A DNA stretch of 64,000 nucleotides, from positions 310,001 through 374,000 of the forward strand of contig JAGTQZ010000004.1 in assembly GCA_018396705.1 (NCBI GenBank), given 5' to 3'. The stretch comes from Candidatus Bathyarchaeota archaeon. GTDB taxonomy: Archaea > Thermoproteota > Bathyarchaeia > Bathyarchaeales > Bathycorpusculaceae. The translations under genes and the position numbers were made by a program. This document shows positions 32,393 to 39,971 of this stretch, one piece after another; positions within the stretch are counted from its first letter, which is position 1; each line of letters starts with the position of its first letter. Under the pieces are notes generated by a model. That model saw nothing but the letters and a program-made list of their open reading frames with translations, was not told where the DNA came from and ran no database searches.

Positions 32393-33202
32393 CTAATTTA
32401 ACTTTACGTTCTTTGAATTAAACTTCAACCCGAAAAATTCCTCGAAATTTTTCAAGATTTGCTCCGCAACTTCATCAACATTTCTTTTCTTAACCTCAGC
32501 TATAGCGTTAACAACCGTCGGCACGAAAGCTGGACTTGTTAACTTACCCTCGAAGGGATTTCTGAAGTACCGCACAGGCCCATCAGTTTCTGTCAAGAGA
32601 TTTTCTAGAGGAACGCGTCTCACAACCTCTCTTATACCATTAGAATAGGCAACCGGCGGCCCTTCGCTTATGTAATATCCGTTGTCTATAGCTTTCGTTA
32701 ACGCGCTTATCGGATTGCTGAACCAATGGAGAAGAACCTTTTTTAAACGGTAAGACGGAAGCATTTCAACTACTTGTGCGGTTGTCCCACGGGAATGAAT
32801 TATAACCGGCAGATTCATCTTCTCAGCTAACCTAAGCATTTCATCAAAGACTCTCAGCTGCTTATCCCATATTTTCTCATACTTGTAGTCTAAGCCAACC
32901 TCTCCAATAGCCACCACCGCCTTATTCCGTTGTTGTCCCAATATAAACTCAGAAGTTTCATGCAACTCTTCCTCTAGCATAGTGTTTACATTCCACGGGT
33001 GAATTCCCAACGCAGCATAGACTAATCCCTTAAATTGTTCGGCTAATTCTACACTTTTTACGCTGGTTTCAAGATCCATCGAGTTGGAAACAAGCGCAAT
33101 AACATTGAAATTTTTTGCTTCAGAAACAATCTCTTCAACTTTCCCCTCATACTCCTCATCTGAAAGATGTATGTGAGCATCAATATATCTCAGAGCTTTC
33201 AT
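32393..33202 (-). CDS. TatD-family metal-dependent hydrolase
   Basis: A 269-residue TIM-barrel hydrolase. The metal-binding motifs are YIDAHIHLSDEEYEGK (D-x-H-x-H), VAIGEVGLDYKYE (Glu ligand), PVIIHSRGTTAQV, VLLHWFS and TETDGPVRY. Known relatives act as Mg2+-dependent 3'-5' exonucleases or deoxyribonucleases, and others in D-aminoacyl-tRNA deacylation. The frame opens at 33232; the ATG at 33202 gives the usual N-terminus and is preferred. It precedes eS17. Confidence 0.85.
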   Translation of the reverse strand: MKALRYIDAHIHLSDEEYEGKVEEIVSEAKNFNVIALVSNSMDLETSVKSVELAEQFKGLVYAALGIHPWNVNTMLEEELHETSEFILGQQRNKAVVAIGEVGLDYKYEKIWDKQLRVFDEMLRLAEKMNLPVIIHSRGTTAQVVEMLPSYRLKKVLLHWFSNPISALTKAIDNGYYISEGPPVAYSNGIREVVRRVPLENLLTETDGPVRYFRNPFEGKLTSPAFVPTVVNAIAEVKKRNVDEVAEQILKNFEEFFGLKFNSKNVKLN

Positions 33203-33302
33203 GCTGTTCACTTTTGGCACATAAAGTATCATCCGGAAGCTTTTATAATTTCCTAAATTTCAATTAAAGAAAATCCGGTTTTAGAGTTGATTTTTGGAAG
33301 AT

Positions 33303-33360
33303 GAAGCGCAATAAACATTAAATATTGCTTCAAATACAAAAAGACGCTACGGAGGAGTCT
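33303..33360 (+). promoter_or_regulatory. Histone gene promoter with imperfect inverted repeat
   Basis: TTAAATATT at about 33318-33326 is a good TATA element, about 40 bases before the ATG. Around it GAAGCGCAATA (33303-33313) and TATTGCTTC (33323-33331) form an inverted repeat that is broken only by a 2-base insertion. GGAGGAG lies 5 bases before the ATG. A repressor, or the histone itself, could bind the repeat; this is inference. Confidence 0.45.
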
Positions 33361-33362
33361 CT

Positions 33363-33584
33363 ATGGCAGATTTAGAGTTGGCAATTGCTCCTATGCATAG
33401 ACTCTGTAAAAAGGCCGGAGCTGAAAGAGTAAGTGAAGCAGCTGCAAAGGAACTCGCCAAGGCTCTAGAAGAAATTGGAATTAAAATAGCCAAGGAAGCT
33501 CTTGATTTTGCGATGCACACTGGAAGAAAAACAATAAAAGCTGAGGACATTGAAATCGCTGCAAGAAAAGTTATGGGTAGATAA
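33363..33584 (+). CDS. Archaeal histone
   Basis: A 73-residue single histone fold. Helix 1 [15 protein letters not shown], loop 1, helix 2 [30 protein letters not shown], loop 2 [16 protein letters not shown]. The R-K-T-I and T-x-x-A-x-D-I loop and L2 dipeptides are those of tetramer- or hypernucleosome-forming archaeal histones. It has no N- or C-terminal tail. Followed by eS25. The strong GGAGGAG site points to high expression. Presence of a histone excludes most Crenarchaeota of the Sulfolobales kind. Confidence 0.96.
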   Translation: MADLELAIAPMHRLCKKAGAERVSEAAAKELAKALEEIGIKIAKEALDFAMHTGRKTIKAEDIEIAARKVMGR

Positions 33585-33699
33585 AATAAAGCACCCACCC
33601 TTTTTCCTTTCCCCTAAAGCATGCCTCATGTTTGCAATAGATATATAAGGAAGGGAGCTGAGAATATTCCGGTAAACACCGAAAAGGTGGAAATGCACT

Positions 33700-34020
33700 G
33701 TGGGTGGGAAAAAGAAGCTAAGCTTGAAACAGATGGAACGCATGCAAATGCGAAAAAGCGAAGAAGAGAAAAAGAAGGAAAAAGAAAAGGCAGCTCCAAA
33801 AGAGAAAAAGGCAGCTGGAATACTGATTCCCGACATTAAAGGCGGAAAAATGCTGGATGAATTGAAAAAAATGCGGGTTTTAACACCTTACGCAGTGGCT
33901 TCAAAATTTAACATAAGGATAAGCGCTGCAAAAGATCTGCTAGAGCAGCTTGAAGACGACGGACTAATTCAGCTAGTTTCAGGTAACCATGACATCAAAA
34001 TATATAAGACTTTGGATTAA
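33700..34020 (+). CDS. Small-subunit ribosomal protein eS25
   Basis: A 106-residue eS25. The very basic and acidic N-terminal tail (KQMERMQMRKSEEEKKKEKEK) is followed by the winged-helix core ILIPDIKGGKMLDELKKMRVLTPYAVASKFNIRISAAKDLLEQLEDDGLIQLV, cut here into ILIPDIKGG and FNIRISAAKDLL. eS25 occurs in Crenarchaeota, Thaumarchaeota, Korarchaeota and Bathyarchaeia but not in Euryarchaeota, a useful lineage marker (from knowledge). The GTG start is at 33700. It follows the histone gene by 115 bp. Confidence 0.93.
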   Translation: MGGKKKLSLKQMERMQMRKSEEEKKKEKEKAAPKEKKAAGILIPDIKGGKMLDELKKMRVLTPYAVASKFNIRISAAKDLLEQLEDDGLIQLVSGNHDIKIYKTLD

Positions 34021-34093
34021 CAAACTTTAAAGTAGGTTGGCTTTCTATTTTGTTTGAGGCGACTTTAATCTGTCGTTTCCGGAAAAGATTTCC

Positions 34094-34546
34094 ATGAAAG
34101 AAGATGTTAAAGAAGTCGGGGAACGTGTCAAGCGAAACTATCGACATTATATAAGAGTTCAGGGAAGCCCTGAGTTTAAACAGAAAGTGAAAGAAGCCAT
34201 TAAACTTGTGAAAACGGCTGGTTATTACGATTTTCTTAGGACTTATATTAAGGAGATAATTGAAATAGATGGCTTCACACAACTCCGTGAAACAGAGGCA
34301 GTTATTTGGGCGAATAAGTATGCTGTGGCAAACCCTGTTGATGCTGCCAGTTTGTTTATACAAAAGGCTAATCACATGAAGGATTATCTTGAGGGTAAAC
34401 TATATTACGGTGGTGAGGCTGAAAGACGATCTATAGAAAAGCGCATAGAATTTCTTGAAGTTTTGAAAAATAGAAGTAGAAAACGTGAAGTTATAGAAGA
34501 ATGTGAAAAACTTCTGAAAAGCTGGAGCGAGAGCGTGTACCTATAA
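34094..34546 (+). CDS. Helical protein of unknown function
   Basis: Not recognised. 150 residues, predominantly helical and highly charged (about a third Lys, Arg, Glu or Asp), with stretches such as EVGERVKRNYRHYIRVQG and IEKRIEFLEVLKNRSRKREVIEE. No Cys, signal peptide or membrane helix. It has an ATG start at 34094 about 70 bp after eS25 and may be co-transcribed with it. It ends 6 bp inside the convergent cyclophilin-like gene. RNA or protein binding is plausible but unsupported. Confidence 0.7.
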   Translation: MKEDVKEVGERVKRNYRHYIRVQGSPEFKQKVKEAIKLVKTAGYYDFLRTYIKEIIEIDGFTQLRETEAVIWANKYAVANPVDAASLFIQKANHMKDYLEGKLYYGGEAERRSIEKRIEFLEVLKNRSRKREVIEECEKLLKSWSESVYL

Positions 34547-34927
34547 TTTCTCTACTTTGATTACTGTGCCACTTTTCACTTTGCTGAAGAGTTCAAGATT
34601 TCTTGTTATCTTTCCAATAATGTTGACTGGGCTATAAGGCTGTGATTCGCCATAAAATATGCAGAGAGCGCTTCCCATGGGCCAGAAAGCTATGGTGCCC
34701 TTCTCTACGGTGCTTTTGGCTTTTTCCTCCCCCATTTTAACTGGAATTTCAAAATAAACTTCTTCTTTCCAGAGGGCTGCTCTTCCTTCGAAGGGAAGTT
34801 TTCGAACAACCATATCTACTGTTCTTGGAGCTAGATGCCGAATTAATTCACCTTCAGCCTCACCTAAACCTTCGATTATTAATTTAACTTTTATCCTTGA
34901 TATTTCTGGTGTTTCTTCAATTCCCAC
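34541..34927 (-). CDS. Cyclophilin-like fold protein (TM1367-type)
   Basis: A 128-residue beta-barrel protein matching the cyclophilin-like superfamily exemplified by Thermotoga TM1367: KVKLIIEGLGEAEGELIRHLAPRTVDMVV, PFEGRAALWKEEVYFEIPV, cut to GEAEGELIRHLAPRT. It lacks the peptidyl-prolyl isomerase Arg/Phe set, so isomerase activity is unlikely. It follows the cyclic-DPG synthetase gene with an 11-bp overlap, hence one operon. A role in stabilising or binding a small molecule is possible; function unknown. Confidence 0.75.
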   Translation of the reverse strand: MGIEETPEISRIKVKLIIEGLGEAEGELIRHLAPRTVDMVVRKLPFEGRAALWKEEVYFEIPVKMGEEKAKSTVEKGTIAFWPMGSALCIFYGESQPYSPVNIIGKITRNLELFSKVKSGTVIKVEKL

Positions 34928-36287
34928 TTTTACCCCTCCTCTTAAGGAAATCGTCTAGAACATGGTCGAGTGATATGGGTCCCAAAACTTTCAACTCATA
35001 TTTAACTCTAACGGTGGGCTTGTTTATTGTCATAACTCTTCTTAGGTCAACGGGGGTTCCAATTACAACAACGTCACACGGTGTACGAGCAATCGTTTCA
35101 TATAGTTCGGCCATTTGCTTTTCACCGTAGCCCAAGGCCGGAAGCACCAAGCCGAGATGGGAGTATTTCTCATATGCCTCCTTTATTGAGCCAACAGCAT
35201 AAGGTCTGGGGTCTACGAGTTCAGCATCGAGCTGTTTAGCCAGTAATGTTGCAGCACCATAAGGCATGTCTCCATGAGTTAATGTTGGCCCGTCTTCTAT
35301 GACTAAGACGCGTTTTCCTTTGATAAGGCTTGGATTATCAGCGGTTATTGGTGATGCTGCTTCTAGGATTAAGGCGTTTGGGTTCACTTTCTTAATGTTC
35401 TCCCTGATGTGGTTAATGTTCTCTAAGGGTGCTGTATCAACCTTATTTATTATCACCACGTTTGCCATTCGTAGGTTCGTCTCTCCGGGATGATATGCTG
35501 TTTCGTGTCCAACTCTATGAGGATCGGTGACAACTATATGCAAGTTGGGTTTATAGAAGGGTATATCATTGTTCCCTCCATCCCAAACAATTATGTCAGC
35601 TTCTTTTTCCGCCTCTTTCAAAATTTTTTCATAGTCTACCCCAGCGTAAACGATCACTCCATTATCTAGATGAGGTTCATATTCTTCTCTTTCTTCTATT
35701 GTACAGTTATATTTGTCAAGGTCTTCATGTGTGGCGAAGCGTTGGCAGATTTGCCTTCGTATGTCACCGTATGGCATTGGATGCCTTATTACAACAACAT
35801 TTAAACCTTTATTCTTCAAGATTTTTGCAATTTGCCGTGATGTTTGACTTTTGCCGCAACCTGTTCTAACGGCTCCAACGGATACGACTGGAACACTGGC
35901 TTTTAACATCGTTGTCTTTGGCCCCATTAACCTAAAGTCCGCACCTTTAGCTAACACTAGAGATGCTTTATGCATCACATATTCATGGGAGACATCACTA
36001 TAAGCGAAAACAACTTGGTCTACATCATATTCTTCTATCAGTTTTTCTAAATCATCTTCGGGATAGATGGGTATACCCTTTGGATAGTTTTTGCCTGCAA
36101 GCTCCGGTGGGTAAATTCTTCCCTCTATTCCTGGAATCTGCGTAGCTGTAAAAGCCACAACCTCATACACCTCGTTGTTTCTGAAGTAAACATTAAAGTT
36201 GTGGAAGTCTCTGCCAGCAGCACCCATTATGATGACACGTTTCCTGCTGTGAGTAGAGGATAATAAGTTGTCAGAGGACATAATCAA
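34917..36287 (-). CDS. Cyclic 2,3-diphosphoglycerate synthetase
   Basis: A 456-residue P-loop enzyme. Nucleotide site VGAVRTGCGKSQTSRQIA; other landmarks KRVIIMGAAGRDFHNFNVYFRNN, VIWDGGNNDIPFYKPNLHIVV and LTHGDMPYGAATLLAKQ. Known reaction in Methanothermus and relatives: ATP-dependent ring closure of 2,3-bisphosphoglycerate to cyclic 2,3-DPG, a thermoprotectant and phosphate store. The enzyme family is found in thermophilic methanogens and Bathyarchaeia-type genomes. 2-Phosphoglycerate kinase, the preceding step, is not in the window. Product assignment is by family. Confidence 0.88.
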   Translation of the reverse strand: MIMSSDNLLSSTHSRKRVIIMGAAGRDFHNFNVYFRNNEVYEVVAFTATQIPGIEGRIYPPELAGKNYPKGIPIYPEDDLEKLIEEYDVDQVVFAYSDVSHEYVMHKASLVLAKGADFRLMGPKTTMLKASVPVVSVGAVRTGCGKSQTSRQIAKILKNKGLNVVVIRHPMPYGDIRRQICQRFATHEDLDKYNCTIEEREEYEPHLDNGVIVYAGVDYEKILKEAEKEADIIVWDGGNNDIPFYKPNLHIVVTDPHRVGHETAYHPGETNLRMANVVIINKVDTAPLENINHIRENIKKVNPNALILEAASPITADNPSLIKGKRVLVIEDGPTLTHGDMPYGAATLLAKQLDAELVDPRPYAVGSIKEAYEKYSHLGLVLPALGYGEKQMAELYETIARTPCDVVVIGTPVDLRRVMTINKPTVRVKYELKVLGPISLDHVLDDFLKRRGKSGN

Positions 36288-36434
36288 ACTTCCAAATTAA
36301 GACTTTGAATCTAGAAAGTTAAAATAACGCCCAGATTCTATAAAACTATTTTGGGTTCTCTTATTGTGGCGTATTTTGAAGTATGAAATGAAATGTTTTT
36401 ATTAACGATACAGCATTGAGCGATTGAAAAGGTT

Positions 36435-37358
36435 ATGCCTGTAACTTGCGTAAAATGTCGTTCAGCCAGCGCTGAAGTGCATATTCCCTATGCCCGACTA
36501 AGCTTGTGCCCTAAATGTTTCGCCGACTTTTATGTTGCAAGAATCAGAAAAACTGTTGAAGAATTTAACATGTTCCATAAAAGTGCCTTTGTTGGCATTG
36601 CGGTTTCTGGAGGGAAAGACAGCGCCGCCCTTCTTCATGCTCTGCGAAAAGCTTACCCAGAAGTTAGGCTTGCGGCTCTGCACATAAACCTTGGAATACC
36701 TGAATACTCGGAACATTGCCAGGCCAAAGTTGAAAAACTAACTGACATGTTGGGAGTTAAACTTCACGTTTTTGATCTCCATAAAGAATTAGGTGTAAAA
36801 ATAGTTGATTTTAAGGAAACTTCATTCAAAAGAAAACTTTGCTCTGTTTGCGGAACTATAAAAAGGCGAATTTTTGAGGAAATGGCAATGAAGGCTAAAG
36901 TTCACGTTTTGGCAACGGGACACAATTTGGAAGACGTTACGGGCGTATTGCTTAACAATTTTCTGTATGGACGCTGGGAACAGTTTGTTAGGCTTAAGCC
37001 AGTTTTGCCACCGCTTGCGGAAGGAATGGCTTCAAAGGTTAAACCGCTTTTTCGCAGCCCGGAAAACGAAAACCTTCTTTATTGCCTATACGAGACTGTC
37101 CCTTTCAGAGAAATCGACTGTCCCTTCTCCACTAGAACTGGTGTGCGAAAAAGAATGGAAATTCTTGAAACCTTAGCTAAATATAATCCATACTTTAAAC
37201 AACAACTTTTAAACCGATTTTTAGAAATCATGCCATTGCTAGAAAACGTTAAGGCTAAACCGCCGCTTGTTAAATGCAAACTTTGCGGTTTTCCCTCATC
37301 AAGTGAAATATGCGCTTTTTGTAAACGTATAAAACTTGTAAAAATGGACAAAGTTTAA
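36435..37358 (+). CDS. ttuA: tRNA 2-thiolation enzyme TtuA/Ncs6 family
   Basis: A 307-residue PP-loop ATPase. N-terminal zinc finger CVKCRSASAEVHIPYARLSLCPKC is cut here to CVKC and CPKC; the PP-loop is VSGGKDSAALLHAL. Fe-S ligand cysteines appear in LCSVCGTIKRRIFEE and DCPFSTR, and a C-terminal zinc finger has CKLCGFPSSSEICAFCKR. TtuA puts sulfur on U54 (making s2T) in tRNAs of thermophiles using a TtuB ubiquitin-like donor; Ncs6 thiolates wobble U34. The Cys pattern with both N- and C-terminal fingers favours TtuA. No TtuB/C gene is adjacent. Confidence 0.88.
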   Translation: MPVTCVKCRSASAEVHIPYARLSLCPKCFADFYVARIRKTVEEFNMFHKSAFVGIAVSGGKDSAALLHALRKAYPEVRLAALHINLGIPEYSEHCQAKVEKLTDMLGVKLHVFDLHKELGVKIVDFKETSFKRKLCSVCGTIKRRIFEEMAMKAKVHVLATGHNLEDVTGVLLNNFLYGRWEQFVRLKPVLPPLAEGMASKVKPLFRSPENENLLYCLYETVPFREIDCPFSTRTGVRKRMEILETLAKYNPYFKQQLLNRFLEIMPLLENVKAKPPLVKCKLCGFPSSSEICAFCKRIKLVKMDKV

Positions 37359-37383
37359 AATTTAAAGACGTGGAGTTTTACAT

Positions 37384-38016
37384 TTGATGCGCGATATTGC
37401 GGAACCCTTATACCGTTATCTTGTCAAAAACCTTAGGGGAATAGTTTATTTTTCAAGGGAGGTTTGTCCAAAAACCGAATTCGACTGGCTCAAACGGAAG
37501 TTTAGATACAGAGAACTTGGAATTTCTGAAAACTTGCAACTCAATTTGAAGTGGAAGAAGCTTTTAAGACTGCCAAAAATCGATGACAACCCTGCTTTGG
37601 ACTCGCTTTTGCAAGCATCCAATTTTATTTGCCCACTAATCGTTCTGAAGGAGCAAAGCCTAAAGGACTTCGGAAACGCCATAGTCGCTGTTTTAAAAAC
37701 ACTGGAGTCTCTAAATGATAAAGACTTGAAGTTTAACTTACGACTCGTAAACTATTCTATAACCGATTTTTACCTTAAATCCATAGAGTTTGCAAAAAGG
37801 TCCGATATGGAAAGCAGAAAGAGGTTAGCTGAGAGAGACTTGAAACGGTTCTGGAGGGTTAAGGCTGATACGAATGGGAAAACCCTAATCGCCTACATCG
37901 ACCCACTTTTGATAAAAAGCGATATTAATAACCCTACATACATGAGTTTGGTTCCATGCCTAGTTATTGACTTTAATGGTCCTTTGAACAGAGCAGACTT
38001 CAGTGGATCTAGGTGA
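37384..38016 (+). CDS. Protein of unknown function downstream of ttuA
   Basis: Not recognised. 210 residues, helix-rich and basic, with a TTG (37384) or ATG (37387) start 25 bp after ttuA, so it is probably in the same transcript. The N-terminal half has FDWLKRKFRYRELGIS-type charged helices, and the C-terminus contains VPCLVIDFNGPLNRADF. A comparison with the PriL/PriS, Ncs or tRNA-modification accessory families gave no fit by eye. No transmembrane helix or signal. Worth a structure-based search. Confidence 0.75.
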   Translation: MMRDIAEPLYRYLVKNLRGIVYFSREVCPKTEFDWLKRKFRYRELGISENLQLNLKWKKLLRLPKIDDNPALDSLLQASNFICPLIVLKEQSLKDFGNAIVAVLKTLESLNDKDLKFNLRLVNYSITDFYLKSIEFAKRSDMESRKRLAERDLKRFWRVKADTNGKTLIAYIDPLLIKSDINNPTYMSLVPCLVIDFNGPLNRADFSGSR

Positions 38017-38032
38017 ATCTCTACATCAAATA

Positions 38033-38614
38033 CTAGCCGATCAAAATCTCTTTTGCGGCCTCCTTGTAGATTTCAAAGTCACGTTTGCTGAATAAAACAA
38101 GCACAACCTTATCGATCTTATTTTCTTTTTCTAGGAACTCTTTAACCGTTGTCAATGCTACCTTACACGCTTTTTCAATTGGGTATCCATAAGCTCCCGT
38201 GCTGATCGAGGGGAACGCTATGGTTTTAAGCCCTTTTGAAACTGCTAGCTTTAAAGAGTTACGGTAGGCTTCAGCCAAAAGCTCCGGCTCACTTTGGCTT
38301 CCACCACGCCAAATTGGTCCAACTGTGTGAATGACATATTTAGCCTTCAAATTGCCTCCTGTGGTAATGACGGCTTTCCCCGTCGGAAGGCCTTCGGGAT
38401 ACTCCGTTGCCCTTATCCGTTTACATTCTTCAAGAATTTTTGGTCCACCTTTGCGGTGGATTGCTCCGTCTACTCCACCTCCCCCCATAAGAGATGGATT
38501 TGCTGCGTTGACAATAGCATCCGTGTCCATCTCAGTTATGTCGCCCTGCACAATACAGATTTTCGCCTTTCCAATATGGAATTCGCAGACGTTCTCATTC
38601 ATTGTCTTAGACAC
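38033..38614 (-). CDS. Macrodomain protein (ADP-ribose binding)
   Basis: A 193-residue macrodomain of the MacroD/YmdB class. Motifs are IVQGDITEMDTDAIVNAANPSLMGGGGVDGAIHRKGG, cut here to DAIVNAANPSLMGGGGVDGA, and IAFPSISTGAYGYPIEKA. The family hydrolyses O-acetyl-ADP-ribose or removes mono-ADP-ribose from proteins and nucleic acids. It converges with the unknown gene downstream of ttuA and stands alone otherwise. All binding residues of active members appear to be present. Confidence 0.92.
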   Translation of the reverse strand: MSKTMNENVCEFHIGKAKICIVQGDITEMDTDAIVNAANPSLMGGGGVDGAIHRKGGPKILEECKRIRATEYPEGLPTGKAVITTGGNLKAKYVIHTVGPIWRGGSQSEPELLAEAYRNSLKLAVSKGLKTIAFPSISTGAYGYPIEKACKVALTTVKEFLEKENKIDKVVLVLFSKRDFEIYKEAAKEILIG

Positions 38615-38743
38615 CGTTATAATGCTTGCGAATTTTGCCTTTTAAAGATTTAAGTTTCAGTTACGCTCTAGAAGCGACGCTCAAATAGAAACTTGCAAGG
38701 ATGTTTAATTTACAAGCGTGACACAAATCTAACAGTTAGCGTT

Positions 38744-39373
38744 TTACCATAACAAGGCTGAAGCGATAAACCATAAACCAAAAATCGCTAAAACTACAAA
38801 GCAAAAAGCGAACACAATATTGAACACCTTTTGAGTCCAAAAACACCGCGACTTAAAAACAGTTACAGATACGAAAGTGTCCCAAGCTAGGTCGCAGAAC
38901 CAATGAACAATTGCAAATAAGCCAACCCCGATATAACCAAACAAGGAAGCCTTACTGATTAGAGCCGAACCTGCAAGGACCCACCAGAGAAAGAAGTATG
39001 GGTTCGCAGCCGTTGTAACAAAACCCGCGGCAAACGAGGTATACCTTGAGCGTTGAGGCTTTATGCTTGCTTTTCCACGGTTCCTGAAAATTTCAAAGCC
39101 CATGTAAATCATAATTAGTCCTCCTAAAAAGCTTATGGCTTTATTAATTAAAGTAGAACGGAAAAATTCCGAGAGGCCAAAATATAAGAGGATTATCAAG
39201 GGAAACTCTACTGCACCGTGGCCGAGAGCTATTAGAACTCCTGCTTTTTTGCTTTCATATCCCTTCGCGACGGTCACTGCAAAAACCGGTCCAGGTGCCA
39301 TAACCCCGGAGAGAGAGATTAAAGCAACAGAAGCCAAAAAGAGGGGCAAATCAGCTGCAGAGTCCATTTCCAT
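38744..39373 (-). CDS. LysE-family transporter
   Basis: About 209 residues with five or six hydrophobic helices. The N-terminal helix LFLASVALISLSGVMAPGPVFAV carries the family's P-G-P motif, followed by GVLIALGHGAVEFPLIILLYFGLSE and GGLIMIYMGFEIF. LysE/RhtB proteins export amino acids or other small molecules. The frame opens at 39460, but the ATG at 39373 (or 39367) begins the family N-terminus; it overlaps the tsr3 end by 23 bp. Substrate unknown. Confidence 0.82.
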   Translation of the reverse strand: MEMDSAADLPLFLASVALISLSGVMAPGPVFAVTVAKGYESKKAGVLIALGHGAVEFPLIILLYFGLSEFFRSTLINKAISFLGGLIMIYMGFEIFRNRGKASIKPQRSRYTSFAAGFVTTAANPYFFLWWVLAGSALISKASLFGYIGVGLFAIVHWFCDLAWDTFVSVTVFKSRCFWTQKVFNIVFAFCFVVLAIFGLWFIASALLW

Positions 39374-39971
39374 TCCCGTGTAAGAGTTGTTCGTGTTTCT
39401 GTGCTTCTGAGGCGCGCCTAGATTGTTTAAACTCACTTTTGTTAGTCTTGAGGGCTTCAATAAATTTTTTCTGCATTTCCACTATTTCACCGCTGTCCTT
39501 TGCCTTGGCATACTCTTCAAGTTTTTCCTTGTTTAACTCTATGAAAGTGTGTCCCCATTTGAAAATGCTTAGCAGTTTGTGGGCTTCTTCTCTAAATCCG
39601 GATATGTAAAGAGCTGAAGCTAAAGCTTCAGCCGTGCTTAATTTTGTAGGGTATCCAAAGTTAACGGGGTTTCCTGCAACCAAGTATGGCAAACATCTAG
39701 ACGCCCCTTTAACGTTTTTCATTAATGGTTTTTCAGCGTATTCCCAACTAAAGTCTAAAGCCGCTAACCCATACTTTTCGATGCGTTCCCGGTCAGCCGG
39801 TGAAAAAGCTATTTTCGAAAAAGGATTCAAGATCACAACTCCTCTTGGTAAAAGCTTAATTTGATGGACCAGGCGGATGAGCCCATGGCGCTTAAGCTTT
39901 AATGCTGTGCATTTTTTAGGGTCGCATTGCCCAGCGTGATAGACAACAACTCTAAGTTTACTTTGCTGCAC
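39351..39971 (-). CDS. tsr3: rRNA aminocarboxypropyltransferase Tsr3
   Basis: A 206-residue DUF367/Tsr3 protein. Signature regions are HAGQCDPKKCTALKLKRHGLIRLV, KLLPRGVVILNPFSKIAFSPADRE, LDFSWEYAEKPLM and RCLPYLVAGNPVNFGYPTKLSTAEALASALYI, cut here to LDFSWEYAEKPLM and NPVNFGYPTKLSTAEA. It transfers the 3-amino-3-carboxypropyl group from SAM to the hypermodified pseudouridine-derived base in the small-subunit rRNA decoding region. Its ATG overlaps the end of nnr by 14 bp. Confidence 0.92.
   Translation of the reverse strand: MQQSKLRVVVYHAGQCDPKKCTALKLKRHGLIRLVHQIKLLPRGVVILNPFSKIAFSPADRERIEKYGLAALDFSWEYAEKPLMKNVKGASRCLPYLVAGNPVNFGYPTKLSTAEALASALYISGFREEAHKLLSIFKWGHTFIELNKEKLEEYAKAKDSGEIVEMQKKFIEALKTNKSEFKQSRRASEAQKHEQLLHGNGNGLCS

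Noticed and set aside
38033-38614. Macrodomain plus neighbouring unknown gene as an ADP-ribosylation toxin-antitoxin system
   Set aside because: The genes converge rather than share a promoter, and the unknown protein shows no ADP-ribosyltransferase motif.
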